Part shown: piece after piece, positions 17,041-25,893 of the stretch
Layout of the letters: each line of letters begins with the position of its first letter
Position numbering within the stretch: position 1 is the stretch's first letter
NCBI RefSeq assembly: GCF_014204975.1
Contig: NZ_JACHMM010000001.1
Location: 4,030,001 to 4,094,000, forward strand
Length of the DNA stretch: 64,000 nt
Direction: 5' to 3'
Source: Jiangella mangrovi
GTDB lineage: Bacteria; Actinomycetota; Actinomycetes; Jiangellales; Jiangellaceae
The notes under the pieces: generated by a model
What the model saw: only the letters and a program-made list of their open reading frames with translations
What the model was told of the DNA's origin: nothing
Databases searched by the model: none
Program-made: the position numbers and the translations under genes

Positions 17041-18105
17041 CTACCGTTCGCCGTACGCGGACAGGGCCTCGCGAGCGGCCGCGGTGACCTCGGCGGACAG
17101 GTCGGCGGGGGCGACGACGCGGCCGGTGGTGCCCAGCCGCAGCGCGAGGCGTCGCACCCACTCGCGGTCGCGGGCGCGCAGCCGCAGCCGCAGTTCGTTG
17201 CCGGGCAGCTCCTCGCTGGACTCGTACGGGTAGTAGTCGGCCACCCACCGGCCGGCCGGAGTGAGGTCGAATGTCACCAACTCGTCATCCGGGGACGGCT
17301 GGAACAGGGCGCCGTCGAGGTCGCGCGGGCGCGCCTGGCTGGGCACCTCGGCCGGGACGTCGAGCTCCTTGACGTCGAGCACGCGGTCGAGGCGGAACAG
17401 CCGCACCGACTCGGCCCGGTGACACCAGCCCTCGAGGTACAGCCGGCCGTCGACCACGACCAGCCGCATGGGGTCGACGTCGCGCTCGGTGGCCTCGTCG
17501 CGGGCGGGCACCCAGTAGGACAGGTGCAGGCGGTTCTTGCTGTCCAGCGCGCCGCGGACGGTGGCGGCGACATCGGCCACGGCGTCGCCGTCGACCTGCA
17601 CCTGCACGGCCGCGGCCTGCTGGGCTGCCTCGCCGGCGGCGTTCTCGAGCTTGGTGATGGCCCGCTCGACGGCGCCGCGCTCGAACGAGCCGGGCACCGA
17701 CGCCAGCGTGCGCAGCGCGACGATGAGCGCCACCGCCTCGTCGGTGCGCAGCCGCAGCGGCCGGGCGAGGTAGTCGGCGTTCGAGACGCTGATGATGCCC
17801 TCGCCCTCGACCGCCTCCATGTCGACCTCGATGTAGTCGCCCATCTGCAGGCCGGGCAGGCCGGAGAACCAGAGCACCTGCAGGTCGCGGATGACCTGCC
17901 GCTCGCTGACGCCGAACAGCGACGCCACCTCGGAGACCTTGGCGCTGGGGTGCGACCGCAGGTACGGCAGCATGGAGAGCAGCCGCGTGACCTGCGCCTG
18001 GGCGCTGTCGGCCCGGCGGACCGGGGCGGTGGCCTTGGTGGCCGTCCGCTTCCGGGTGGTCTTCTTCGCGGCGGCCTTCCGCACCGGCTTCGCCGGAGTG
18101 GTCAC
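17041..18105 (-). CDS. pafC: PafC, WYL-domain transcription factor
   Basis: The 354-residue protein begins at a GTG with a lysine/arginine-rich tail. An HTH domain follows (VSEVASLFGVSERQVIRDLQ), then a WYL domain (LYLEGWCHRAESVRLFRLDR) and a WCX C-terminal domain. In mycobacteria PafB and PafC form a heterodimer that activates DNA-repair genes after damage, independently of LexA. The lysine-rich N-terminal extension (about 30 residues) is longer than needed for the fold. The start overlaps the pafB stop by 4 bp (GTGA). Confidence 0.93.
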   Translation of the reverse strand: MTTPAKPVRKAAAKKTTRKRTATKATAPVRRADSAQAQVTRLLSMLPYLRSHPSAKVSEVASLFGVSERQVIRDLQVLWFSGLPGLQMGDYIEVDMEAVEGEGIISVSNADYLARPLRLRTDEAVALIVALRTLASVPGSFERGAVERAITKLENAAGEAAQQAAAVQVQVDGDAVADVAATVRGALDSKNRLHLSYWVPARDEATERDVDPMRLVVVDGRLYLEGWCHRAESVRLFRLDRVLDVKELDVPAEVPSQARPRDLDGALFQPSPDDELVTFDLTPAGRWVADYYPYESSEELPGNELRLRLRARDREWVRRLALRLGTTGRVVAPADLSAEVTAAAREALSAYGER

Positions 18106-19076
18106 GCCGGCACCCCCACGATGGCCCGCAGCCGCTCGACGACGGCGTCGCGCAGCTCGACCGGCTCGGCGGCGACGACGTCGGCGCCGTGGCTGACCAG
18201 CTCTTCGGCCAGCGCCTGGTTGCTCGTGTAGGGCACCGTCACCTCGTCCCATCCGGTGGTCGCGTCCGTCGCTACGAACGTAGCGCGCCGGCGCAGGCCG
18301 TGCCCGCTGCCGTGCCGGACCCGGACGAGGGCGTGCAGGATGGGCGACCGCTCCGGCGGCGCGAGCGACGCGGCGGCCATGCGCACGGTGTCGGGCGAGG
18401 GGACCTCGTAGCTGCCGGGGTCGCCGTCGGGCCGGACGTCGCCGACGATGCGCGACATGCGGAACATCCGGGCGGCCTCGCGGTCGGTGTCCTGGCCCAC
18501 CACGTACCAGCGGCCGTGCCAGGACAGCACGCTCCACGGCTGCAGGTGGCGCAGCAGGGGCTCGGAGGTGGAGCTCTTGCGGTGCTCGAAGGCCACCGGG
18601 CGGCGGTCGCGGACGGCCTCCCAGAGCGGCCAGAACGCCGGCTCCTCTCCCCCGACCCGCGGCTCGACGGCGCCCAGCGACCGGGTGTCGGCCTCGACGC
18701 CGACCGCCTGCAGCTTGAGCACGGCGTTGCTGGAGGCCTCGGAGAGGTAGGTGTGCTGCCAGACCCGCGCGGCCAGCCCGACGACGGCGGCCTCGTCGGG
18801 CTCGAGGCGGATCTCGGGCAGCTCGAACTCGTGGCGGAGGATGCGGTAGCCGGGCTCCTCGTCGCCGAGCGGGTCGAAGCCGCCGGTCTCGATGGGGATG
18901 CCGACCTCGCGCAGCTCCTCCTTGTCGCGCTCGAACATTCGCTCGAAGGCGTCGTCGCTCTGGTCGCCGTAGCCGCCCACGACCTCGCGAATCCGGCTCT
19001 TCGGCACGTATCCGCGCGCAACGAGCAAACAGATGAGCAGATTCATCAGCCGCTCGCTCTTGGCCGCCTGCGACAC
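18102..19076 (-). CDS. pafB: PafB, WYL-domain transcription factor
   Basis: The 324-residue protein starts VSQAAKSERLMNLLICLLVA at GTG 19076, preceded by a G-rich ribosome site. An upstream TTG at 19115 is less likely. The N-terminal winged HTH (YVPKSRIREVVGGYGDQSDDAFERMFERD) is followed by a WYL domain (WHGRWYVVGQDTDREAARMFRMSRI). It partners PafC in the DNA-damage response. It is the first gene of the long leftward operon and shares a 55-bp divergent promoter region with the DUF3866 gene. Confidence 0.93.
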   Translation of the reverse strand: MSQAAKSERLMNLLICLLVARGYVPKSRIREVVGGYGDQSDDAFERMFERDKEELREVGIPIETGGFDPLGDEEPGYRILRHEFELPEIRLEPDEAAVVGLAARVWQHTYLSEASSNAVLKLQAVGVEADTRSLGAVEPRVGGEEPAFWPLWEAVRDRRPVAFEHRKSSTSEPLLRHLQPWSVLSWHGRWYVVGQDTDREAARMFRMSRIVGDVRPDGDPGSYEVPSPDTVRMAAASLAPPERSPILHALVRVRHGSGHGLRRRATFVATDATTGWDEVTVPYTSNQALAEELVSHGADVVAAEPVELRDAVVERLRAIVGVPA

Positions 19077-19103
19077 GCCAACCCCCAATCCCCTTGCCAG
19101 CGC

Positions 19104-19126
19104 GAGACTAGCCAATAGCTAGTCTC
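19104..19126. promoter_or_regulatory. Palindromic operator candidate between pafB and DUF3866 gene
   Basis: The arms GAGACTAGC (19104-19112) and GCTAGTCTC (19118-19126) form a perfect inverted repeat around CAATA. It fills the middle of the 55-bp divergent intergenic region, so a protein bound here could control both directions. Its right edge is 5 bp from the DUF3866 GTG start. Confidence 0.45.
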
Positions 19127-19131
19127 AACGC

Positions 19132-20220
19132 GTGATCCGCTGGCGAAACGGTGTTGTCAAAACAGTAGACGGCTCCTGGGCCGGAGCCACGCAGCTGCGT
19201 GTCGAGGTCGACGGGCAGCTGGTGCGCGCCCTCGCGTACGACGAGCTGGTCGGCCGGCCCCGTCCGGGCGAGATCGTCGTGCTCAACACCACGGCGCTGG
19301 CCATGGGCCTGGGCACCGGCGGCTTCGCCATGGTCGTGGCCGTCCCCAACCAGCTGCCGCCCGACCCCGCGCCCGGCCCCGGGCACCTGGTCAAGGCCCG
19401 CTACACCCCGCTGCAGGCCACCGTCCTGGGCGTCGACGAGCAGGACTCCGACTGGCACGAGGTGCTCCGCGAGGCCGACGACCTCACCGGCCTGCCGGTG
19501 GTGACGGCCGACCTGCACTCGGCGCTGCCGGCGATCCTGGCCGGGCTGACGACGTCGGCCGCGTTCCCGGGCGAGGTGAAGGTCGCCTACGTCATGACCG
19601 ACGGCGGTGCGCTGCCGCTCTGGTTCAGCAAGTCCGTGGCGACGCTGCGCGAGGCCGGCTGGCTGGCCGGCACCATCACCGTCGGGCAGGCCTTCGGCGG
19701 CGACCTCGAGGCCGTCACGCTGCACACGGGCCTGCTGGCCGCCAAGCACGTCCTCGAGGCCGACGTCGCCGTCGTCGCCCAGGGGCCGGGCAACCTGGGC
19801 ACCGGCACCAAGTGGGGCTTCTCCGGGGTGGCCTGCGGCGAGGCCGTCAACGCCGCCGTCGTGCTGGGCGGGCGTCCCGTGGCGTCGCTGCGGGTCAGCT
19901 CGGCCGACCCCCGGGCCCGCCACCACGGCGTGTCCCACCACAGCCTGACGGCGTACGGCAAGGTCGCGCTGGCCCCGGCCGACGTCGTCGTGCCCGACCT
20001 GCCCGGCGAGTTCGGCGAGAAGGTCCGCACCCAGGCCGCCCGGCTGGACCACCGCCACAACCTGGTCACCGTGCCGGTCGACGGGCTCGAGGAGGCACTG
20101 GCCGGGTCGCCGGTGCCGCTGTCGACCATGGGCCGCGGCCTCGACGACGACGCGGCCTACTTCCTGGCCGCGGCCGCCGCTGGCAAGCACGCCGGTGCGC
20201 TGCTGAAGCACGACGGCTGA
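19132..20220 (+). CDS. DUF3866 family protein
   Basis: The 362-residue protein starts VIRWRNGVVKTVDGSWAGA at a GTG. Its sequence, with a conserved centre (YVMTDGGALPLWFSKSVATL, then VAVVAQGPGNLGTGTKWGFSG) and RHHGVSHHSL, matches the actinobacterial DUF3866 family, whose function is unknown. Two histidine-rich stretches could bind a metal, but that is only inference. It is soluble, has no signal peptide, and is transcribed away from pafB. Confidence 0.85.
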   Translation: MIRWRNGVVKTVDGSWAGATQLRVEVDGQLVRALAYDELVGRPRPGEIVVLNTTALAMGLGTGGFAMVVAVPNQLPPDPAPGPGHLVKARYTPLQATVLGVDEQDSDWHEVLREADDLTGLPVVTADLHSALPAILAGLTTSAAFPGEVKVAYVMTDGGALPLWFSKSVATLREAGWLAGTITVGQAFGGDLEAVTLHTGLLAAKHVLEADVAVVAQGPGNLGTGTKWGFSGVACGEAVNAAVVLGGRPVASLRVSSADPRARHHGVSHHSLTAYGKVALAPADVVVPDLPGEFGEKVRTQAARLDHRHNLVTVPVDGLEEALAGSPVPLSTMGRGLDDDAAYFLAAAAAGKHAGALLKHDG

Positions 20221-20241
20221 CGGCGGCGGGCGTCCGCCGTC
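20219..20241. terminator. Bidirectional terminator-like hairpin
   Basis: The arms GACGGCGG (20219-20226) and CCGCCGTC (20234-20241) flank a 7-base loop between the convergent DUF3866 gene and the membrane-protein gene. The hairpin begins inside the DUF3866 stop codon. No T-run follows, as usual in high-GC actinomycetes. Confidence 0.55.
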
Positions 20242-20254
20242 AGCCGTCGGCGGG

Positions 20255-21382
20255 TCAGGGAGTCGGCGTCGACGTCCCGTTCTGCTCCGGGGTCGACCCC
20301 GAGGTCGACTCCGGGGTCTCGGACTGCTCGACCTCGGGCACGGCGCCGGCCAGTCTCGGGTCGTCGGCCGGCACCGGGCCGACTGTGGCGGCAACCTCCA
20401 GCGGGTCCAGGTCACCGGTGACGGTGAGCGAGGCTGCCACGCCCGCCGCAGGCACCCACACCACCGTGTCCGTGCCCCGCAGGACCGCCGGCCGGCCGCC
20501 GAGGTCGACGATCCGGTCGCCGGTCAGTCCCCAGGCGAAGATGTCGCCCGCCGTCGTCACGACGCTGAGGTGCCCCTGGGCGCCGCTGACGCTCCAGTCG
20601 TACTGGGTCGACCGCGCGGGACCGGGCTTGCCGACGTGCTCGATACCGGCCTGCTCCGGCCACGCCCCCAGGTCGACGGCGCCGTCCTTCAGGGTGACCG
20701 CGGCGGCGAGGTCCGCCAGCTCGGCGTCGGTGAAGCCGTCCGCGTCGACCTGCAGCTGCTGTCCGTCCGGCAGCAGCCAGGCGAGGTCACGCCGGCCCGC
20801 CTCGCCGTCCTCGGGCCCCGGCACCAGCGTGCCCGGCGCGGTCCCGGCCGGCACCACGTCGGCCGGCTCCGGGCCGAACACGGCGGCCAGCCGCACGATC
20901 ACGCCGTCGGCGTCCACGTCGGCCAGACTCAGCTCCCCGTCGACATGACAGGGGCCGGTCTCCATCCGCGGCCGGACCTCCTGGACGTCCAGCCCGCTGT
21001 CGTCGGGCCAGAGCAGCCGCACCTCGTCCGGCACCTCCTCGGGAGTGAGGAGGTAGCCGTAGCCGGGCAGGTCCTCGCAGTCCTCGCCGACGCCGGTCGC
21101 CAGGCCCGTCGGCACCGACGTCGCCGGCACCGACGTGGCCGGCTCCGACGTCGCCGGCTGTCGTGCCGCCGTCCCCGCGCCGGGCCCGCCGCCGAGGAAC
21201 GGCAGCACGCCGCCGGCCACGGCCGCCGCCGTCAGGACCGAGGCCGCGCCCACCTGCACGCGGTGCCGGCGCAGCCGCCGCCGGCCGCCGTCGCGGGCCC
21301 GCCGCAGGACGTCGCCGTCCGGGTCCAGGCCGCTCGTCGCGGCCGTCAGGGCGGCGCGCAGGGTGTTCTCGTCGCTGGTCAT
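20255..21382 (-). CDS. Membrane-anchored protein paired with an ECF sigma factor
   Basis: The 375-residue protein has a cytoplasmic N-terminus with charged helices (residues 1-40, RRARDGGRRRLRRHR), one membrane segment at about 42-66, and a large extracytoplasmic part. A proline/threonine linker contains repeats of PATSVPATSVPTG, and the tail is again Pro/Ser/Thr-rich. The start overlaps the sigma gene stop (ATGA), so it is coupled to that gene. The position suggests an anti-sigma factor or sensor, but I see no zinc-binding HxxxCxxC motif, so the anti-sigma role is inference. Confidence 0.7.
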   Translation of the reverse strand: MTSDENTLRAALTAATSGLDPDGDVLRRARDGGRRRLRRHRVQVGAASVLTAAAVAGGVLPFLGGGPGAGTAARQPATSEPATSVPATSVPTGLATGVGEDCEDLPGYGYLLTPEEVPDEVRLLWPDDSGLDVQEVRPRMETGPCHVDGELSLADVDADGVIVRLAAVFGPEPADVVPAGTAPGTLVPGPEDGEAGRRDLAWLLPDGQQLQVDADGFTDAELADLAAAVTLKDGAVDLGAWPEQAGIEHVGKPGPARSTQYDWSVSGAQGHLSVVTTAGDIFAWGLTGDRIVDLGGRPAVLRGTDTVVWVPAAGVAASLTVTGDLDPLEVAATVGPVPADDPRLAGAVPEVEQSETPESTSGSTPEQNGTSTPTP

Positions 21383-21894
21383 GACCGTGCCTCCGGGGTG
21401 AGATGGGTGTCGTCGAGGGCGGGCAGCACCGTCCGCAGCCGGGCCAGGGCGCGCGCCGTCTGGCTCTTCACGGTGCCGACGGAGCAGCCCATGGCGGCCG
21501 CGGTGTCGGCCTCCGAGAGGTCGGCGAAGTACCGCAGCACCACGACCGCCCGCTGCCGCGCGGTCAGCGTCCGCAGCGCCGCCACGATGACGGCACGCTC
21601 GTGGAAGGCGGTGACGGCATCGGCGCGATGGTCCGGCCGGTCGTGCTCGAGGCCCAACGCGGCCTCCTTGGGCCGCCGCGACCGCGTCCGCCAGCGGTTC
21701 ATCGCCTGCCGGGTCAGCACCCGGTGCGCGTACGCCGCCGGATCGGCGACCCGCGGCCAGGCCACGTACAGCCGCTCGTAGACGTCCTGCACCAGGTCCT
21801 CGGCCAGGCCGCGGTCACCGGTCAGCAGGTACGCCGAGCGGAGCAGCCGGGCGGACCACCCGGCCACGAACTCGTCGAATCCGTCGTTGCGCAC
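21379..21894 (-). CDS. SigE-family ECF RNA polymerase sigma factor
   Basis: The 171-residue protein shows region 2 (LLRSAYLLTGDRGLAEDLVQDVYERLY) and region 4 (LTARQRAVVVLRYFADLSEADTAAAMGCSVGTVKSQTARALARL), the pattern of the actinobacterial SigE/SACE-type ECF group. The GTG at 21894 follows GGAGG. The downstream membrane protein overlaps its stop codon and is the likely partner. No target promoter can be named from the window. Confidence 0.9.
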   Translation of the reverse strand: MRNDGFDEFVAGWSARLLRSAYLLTGDRGLAEDLVQDVYERLYVAWPRVADPAAYAHRVLTRQAMNRWRTRSRRPKEAALGLEHDRPDHRADAVTAFHERAVIVAALRTLTARQRAVVVLRYFADLSEADTAAAMGCSVGTVKSQTARALARLRTVLPALDDTHLTPEARS

Positions 21895-21939
21895 ACCCCT
21901 CCAGACACCGTCCCGCGCCGGAAGGTTGCCGGAACGCGC

Positions 21940-21973
21940 GAACTCCCGCCACCCGGGAGGGTGACGGGAGTTC
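21940..21973 (-). terminator. Terminator-like hairpin after the FKBP genes
   Basis: The arms GAACTCCCG (21940-21948) and CGGGAGTTC (21965-21973) lie 21 bp beyond the FKBP stop in the direction of transcription. It separates the FKBP genes from the sigma gene that follows on the same strand. Confidence 0.5.
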
Positions 21974-21993
21974 GGGACGTGCCGCGGTGGTGA

Positions 21994-22359
21994 CTACTTC
22001 ACGGCGAGCAGGTCGATGACGAAGATCAGCGTCTTGCCGGACAACCGATGGCCGCCGCCGGCCGGCCCGTAGGCCTGCGCCGGCGGGACGACGAGCTGAC
22101 GGCGTCCGCCCACCTTCATGCCGGGGATGCCGTCCTGCCAGCCCTGGATCAGGCCCTGCAGCGGGAACTCGATGGGCTTCCCGCGGTCCCACGACGCGTC
22201 GAACTGCTCGCCGGACTCGAACTCGACGCCCAGGTAGTGCACGAGGACGGTCGCGCCCGGGGTGGCCTCGTCACCGTCGCCGACCGTGATGTCGGTGATC
22301 TGCAGGTCCGCCGGCGGCTCGCCGCCGACGAAGTCGATCTCGGGTCGTTCCAGCTGCAT
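21994..22359 (-). CDS. FKBP-type peptidyl-prolyl isomerase
   Basis: The 121-residue cytoplasmic protein is a single FKBP domain: ATVLVHYLGVEFESGEQFDAS, PLQGLIQGWQDGIPGMKVGG and LVVPPAQAYGP are the canonical motifs, and LIFVIDLLAVK closes the barrel. It catalyses cis-trans isomerisation of X-Pro bonds and can act as a chaperone. The start codon overlaps the lipoprotein stop (TGATG), so the two FKBP genes are coupled. Confidence 0.95.
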   Translation of the reverse strand: MQLERPEIDFVGGEPPADLQITDITVGDGDEATPGATVLVHYLGVEFESGEQFDASWDRGKPIEFPLQGLIQGWQDGIPGMKVGGRRQLVVPPAQAYGPAGGGHRLSGKTLIFVIDLLAVK

Positions 22360-23498
22360 CAGTAGCTCCCAATGACGTCGATGACCAGCACGAGCGGGGT
22401 GCCCTCGGTGCCGTCGGGGGCGGCGTTGTCGGCGGCCGAGATGCGGCTGACGACACGGCTGCCCACGGTGGCGCCGGTGAGCGCGTCGGCCAGGCCGGGG
22501 ATGCCGGCCAGCTGCTCCGCGGCCAGCGTCAGGGGCGCCTGGCCCTCGTCCCAGGTGGTGATGACCTCGGCGCCGTCCGGGTAGGACGCCTGGACCATGT
22601 TGACCACCAGGTTGGCGCCGACCTCGTCGCCCTCGCCGGTGATGACCAGCGTGGAGTCGGACGTCTCCGGCGGCGTGGCCTCGGCGAAGTCGATGGTCGG
22701 GGCGGCGCCCTCCTCGCCGTCGGTGACGGTGGGCAGGCCCTCGGGCAGGTCGGTGACGGCCTCGCCGGACGCGTGCGCGGCGGGGTCGATGGAGTCGACG
22801 ATCTCGACCACGAAGACCAGCGTGTCGTTCTGCAGGTCGTGGCCCTCCTGAGCCCCGTAGCCCTGGTCCGGCGGGATCGACAGCAGGACGCGCGAGCCGA
22901 CGGCCTGGCCCGTGAGGCCTTCCTTCCAGCCCTCGATGACCTGGTTCAGCGAGAAGCTGGCCGCCGCGCCACGGTCGTAGGAGTTGTCGAAGACGTAGGG
23001 CTCGGCGTCGCCGGAGTCCTCGCCGGAGCCGGAGTCGTCCGTGGCGTCGGCGCTGGCCTCGTCGTCGGGCGTGCTGGCACCGCCGACATCGCCCTCGGCC
23101 GGCGTCTCGCCCTCAGCGGGCGTCTCGGCGGGCGTCTCGGCCGGCGGCTCGACGGGCTGCTCGCCCTCCGGGGGCGCCTCGCCCTCGGCCGGCGGCTCGA
23201 CGGGGGCCTCGGCGGCGGGGGGCCGCGGAGCCCAGGTCTGACCCAGGTAGTTCGCCACGACGACGTCGTTCTCGCCGACCTCGCGCCCGTCGCCCTCGTC
23301 GAGGACCTCGATCTCGAGGCTCTCGGGCGGGTCCTCGTCGGGGATGGTGAGCGTCGGCTTCTCGCCCGGCGCGCCGGAGACCTCGACGCCCAGCTCGGTC
23401 GACGCGGTGGAGTCGCCGTCGCCGTCGTCGCCACCGCAGGCGGAGAGCGCCAGTGCGGACGACACGATCAGAGCGGCCAGAGCCTGTCTTCTGCGCAC
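22359..23498 (-). CDS. Secreted FKBP lipoprotein with two domains and a large acidic insertion
   Basis: The 379-residue protein has a lipoprotein signal peptide with Cys21 (ALALSACGG). The first FKBP domain (about residues 60-235) has its normal strands (VVVANYLGQTW, then FDNSYDRGAAASFSLNQVIEGWKEGL and LLSIPPDQGYG). A roughly 78-residue low-complexity stretch of Pro, Glu, Ala, Asp and Ser sits between residues 91 and 168, inside the loop that is normally only a few residues. A second, divergent FKBP-like half follows (about 265-379) without the full active-site motifs. The protein should act in protein folding outside the membrane. It follows pafA by 112 bp on the same strand. Confidence 0.9.
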   Translation of the reverse strand: MRRRQALAALIVSSALALSACGGDDGDGDSTASTELGVEVSGAPGEKPTLTIPDEDPPESLEIEVLDEGDGREVGENDVVVANYLGQTWAPRPPAAEAPVEPPAEGEAPPEGEQPVEPPAETPAETPAEGETPAEGDVGGASTPDDEASADATDDSGSGEDSGDAEPYVFDNSYDRGAAASFSLNQVIEGWKEGLTGQAVGSRVLLSIPPDQGYGAQEGHDLQNDTLVFVVEIVDSIDPAAHASGEAVTDLPEGLPTVTDGEEGAAPTIDFAEATPPETSDSTLVITGEGDEVGANLVVNMVQASYPDGAEVITTWDEGQAPLTLAAEQLAGIPGLADALTGATVGSRVVSRISAADNAAPDGTEGTPLVLVIDVIGSY

Positions 23499-23610
23499 GG
23501 TGAACTAGTCCTTCATCTCTTCGCGGGCTGTCTGGAGTTCCGTTCGAAACGGCAACCCTAGGCGCTGCACCTGAGAAGTACCTGAACGGGCTGCGGCTGG
23601 CAGCTTACGC

Positions 23611-24972
23611 TCACATGCCCTCGATCAGGCGAGCCACCCTCTCGTCCACCGAGCGGAACGGGTCCTTGCACAGCACCGTCCGCTGCGCCTGGTCGTTGAG
23701 CTTCAGGTGCACCCAGTCGACGGTGAAGTCGCGGCGGCGCTCCTGGGCCCGCTTGATGAACTCGCCGCGCAGCTTCGCCCGCGTGGTCTGCGGCGGCACG
23801 GACTTGGCCTCGAAGATCTCGACGTCGCGCGCGACCCGCCGCACCTGCCCGCGCTTCTCGAGCAGGTAGTACAGGCCGCGGCCGCGGTGGATGTCGTGGT
23901 AGGCGAGGTCGAGCTGCGCCACCCGCGGGTGCGTCAGCGTCATGTTGTGCTTCGCGCGGTACCGCTCGATGAGCCGGTACTTGGTGACCCAGTCGATCTC
24001 GCCCTCGACCAGCGAGAGGTCGGCGGAGTCGATGGCCTTGATGGTCCGCTCCCACAGCTCGAGCACCCGCTGCACGGCCGGGGTGGCCAGCTCGCGGCGC
24101 TCGACGAAGTCGCGGGCCTTGGTGAAGTACTCCTCCTGGATCTCCAGCGCCGACGCCTCACGGCCCCCGGCCAGCCGGACCTTGCGGCGGCCCGTGAGGT
24201 CGTGGCTGATCTCGCGGATGGCCCTGATGGGGTTCTCGAGCGTCATGTCGCGCAGCCCGACGCCGGCCTCGATCATGCGCAGCACGAGGTCCGTGGCGCC
24301 GACCTTGAGCAGCGTGGTGCACTCGTTCATGTTGGAGTCACCGACGATGACGTGCAGCCGGCGGTAGCGCTCGGCGTCGGCGTGCGGCTCGTCGCGGGTG
24401 TTGATGATGGGACGGCTGCGCGTGGTGGCGCTGGAGACGCCCTCCCAGATGTGCTCGGCGCGCTGGCTGACGGCGAACACCGCGCCCCGCGGGGTCTGCA
24501 GCACCTTGCCGGCGCCGCAGATGATCTGCCGGGTGACCAGGAACGGAATGAGGACGTCGGCCAGCCGGGAGAACTCGCCGTGCCGCCCCACCAGGTAGTT
24601 CTCGTGGCAGCCGTAGGAGTTGCCGGCGGAGTCGGTGTTGTTCTTGAACAGGTAGACGTCGCCGGCGATGCCCTCTTCGGCCAGCCGCTTCTCGGCGTCG
24701 ACCAGCAGGCCCTCGAGGACGCGCTCGCCGGCCTTGTCGTGGGTGACGAGGTCGATGATGCTGTCGCACTCGGGCGTGGCGTACTCGGGGTGGCTGCCGA
24801 CGTCGAGGTAGAGCCGCGCCCCGTTGGACAGGAAGACGTTGCTGCTGCGGCCCCAGGTGACGACCCGCCGGAACAGGTAACGGGCGACCTCGTCGGGCGA
24901 GAGTCGCCGCTGCCCGCGGAACGTGCAGGTGACGCCGTACTCGTTCTCGAGTCCGAAGATGCGGCGATCCAT
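23611..24972 (-). CDS. pafA: PafA, Pup-protein ligase
   Basis: The 453-residue protein starts [18 protein letters not shown]; the GLENEYG motif carries the metal-binding and catalytic glutamates of the Pup ligase/glutamine synthetase-like fold. [20 protein letters not shown] and [20 protein letters not shown] are family hallmarks. PafA activates the C-terminal Glu of Pup with ATP and joins it to a lysine of the target. The ATG at 24972 matches known PafA starts; the longer frame to 25089 is rejected. It follows prcA by 133 bp on the same strand. Confidence 0.97.
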   Translation of the reverse strand: MDRRIFGLENEYGVTCTFRGQRRLSPDEVARYLFRRVVTWGRSSNVFLSNGARLYLDVGSHPEYATPECDSIIDLVTHDKAGERVLEGLLVDAEKRLAEEGIAGDVYLFKNNTDSAGNSYGCHENYLVGRHGEFSRLADVLIPFLVTRQIICGAGKVLQTPRGAVFAVSQRAEHIWEGVSSATTRSRPIINTRDEPHADAERYRRLHVIVGDSNMNECTTLLKVGATDLVLRMIEAGVGLRDMTLENPIRAIREISHDLTGRRKVRLAGGREASALEIQEEYFTKARDFVERRELATPAVQRVLELWERTIKAIDSADLSLVEGEIDWVTKYRLIERYRAKHNMTLTHPRVAQLDLAYHDIHRGRGLYYLLEKRGQVRRVARDVEIFEAKSVPPQTTRAKLRGEFIKRAQERRRDFTVDWVHLKLNDQAQRTVLCKDPFRSVDERVARLIEGM

Positions 24973-25105
24973 GGCAATCCATCCTCTACGTGTCGGACCT
25001 TGCACGGCAGAGTCCGCTCTCCGTCCGCAGTGCACTCCCGACCGACGACTCGCAGGAGCCTCCGGCCCCCGGTCGTCGCCGGTGTGCAAGGCCCTTCACA
25101 GGAGC

Positions 25106-25846
25106 CTAGTCGCCCGAGTCCTCGGAACCGGCCTGTGCGGAGGTCTCGGAACCGCCACGGTCGAGCAACGAGTCCAGGACCGGGCCGCTGAGCCGCCGGA
25201 ACGTGCGCCGCGGCCGCTCGCGATCGAGCACCGCGACCTCGAGCGACGACGGCGCCAGCTGCCGCGGCTCGTCGGTGTCGCGGCCCAGGGCGTCGACCGC
25301 CAGGCGCAGCGAGCCCTCGAGCGACGAGCCCGGCGTGAAGTGCTCGGCGACGTAGCGCCCGACCTGCTCGGCGGCGCCGCCCATGACGGAGTAACCGCTG
25401 TCGGCGGCCACCGAGCCGTCGTAGGTGATGCGGTAGATCTGGTCGGTCTCGAGTGTCTGGCCGACCTCGGCGACGACCAGCTCGACCTCGTACGGCTTCG
25501 GGTCCTGGGTGAAGATGGTGCCCAGGGTCTGCGCGTAGACGTTGGCCAGCGCCCGCCCGGACACGTCGACGCGGTCGTAGGAGTATCCGCGCAGGTCGGC
25601 CAGCCGCACGCCGGCCTGGCGGAGGTTCTCGAACTCGTTGTACTTGCCGACCGCGGCGAACGCGATGCGGTCGTAGATCTCGCTGATCTTGTGCAGCGAC
25701 GGGGACGGGCTCTCGGCGGCGAACAGGATGCCGCCCGCGTACTGGATCACGATGACCGAACGGCCCCGGGCGATGCCCTTGCGGGCGTAGTCGGCCCGGT
25801 CCTTCATGATCTGCTCGGGCGAGACGTATCCGAACTGCATCGACAC
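25106..25846 (-). CDS. prcA: Proteasome subunit alpha
   Basis: The 246-residue protein starts [22 protein letters not shown]-like, after a GTG at 25846 (ATG at 25840 is an alternative). The alpha motifs [39 protein letters not shown] and [14 protein letters not shown] are clear. It lacks the N-terminal catalytic threonine, as alpha subunits do, and forms the gated outer rings. It lies 47 bp after prcB and has a GGAGAGGA ribosome site. Confidence 0.97.
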   Translation of the reverse strand: MSMQFGYVSPEQIMKDRADYARKGIARGRSVIVIQYAGGILFAAESPSPSLHKISEIYDRIAFAAVGKYNEFENLRQAGVRLADLRGYSYDRVDVSGRALANVYAQTLGTIFTQDPKPYEVELVVAEVGQTLETDQIYRITYDGSVAADSGYSVMGGAAEQVGRYVAEHFTPGSSLEGSLRLAVDALGRDTDEPRQLAPSSLEVAVLDRERPRRTFRRLSGPVLDSLLDRGGSETSAQAGSEDSGD

Positions 25847-25893
25847 CGACTGGTCCTCTCCTGCGGGCTGTGGTGGTGAGTGGGGGCTGCGGG

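Noticed and set aside
24998-25091. Inverted repeat CCTTGCAC...GTGCAAGG between prcA and pafA as a regulatory RNA
   Set aside because: Arms are only 8 bp with a 78-base gap; possible attenuator but too weak to claim.
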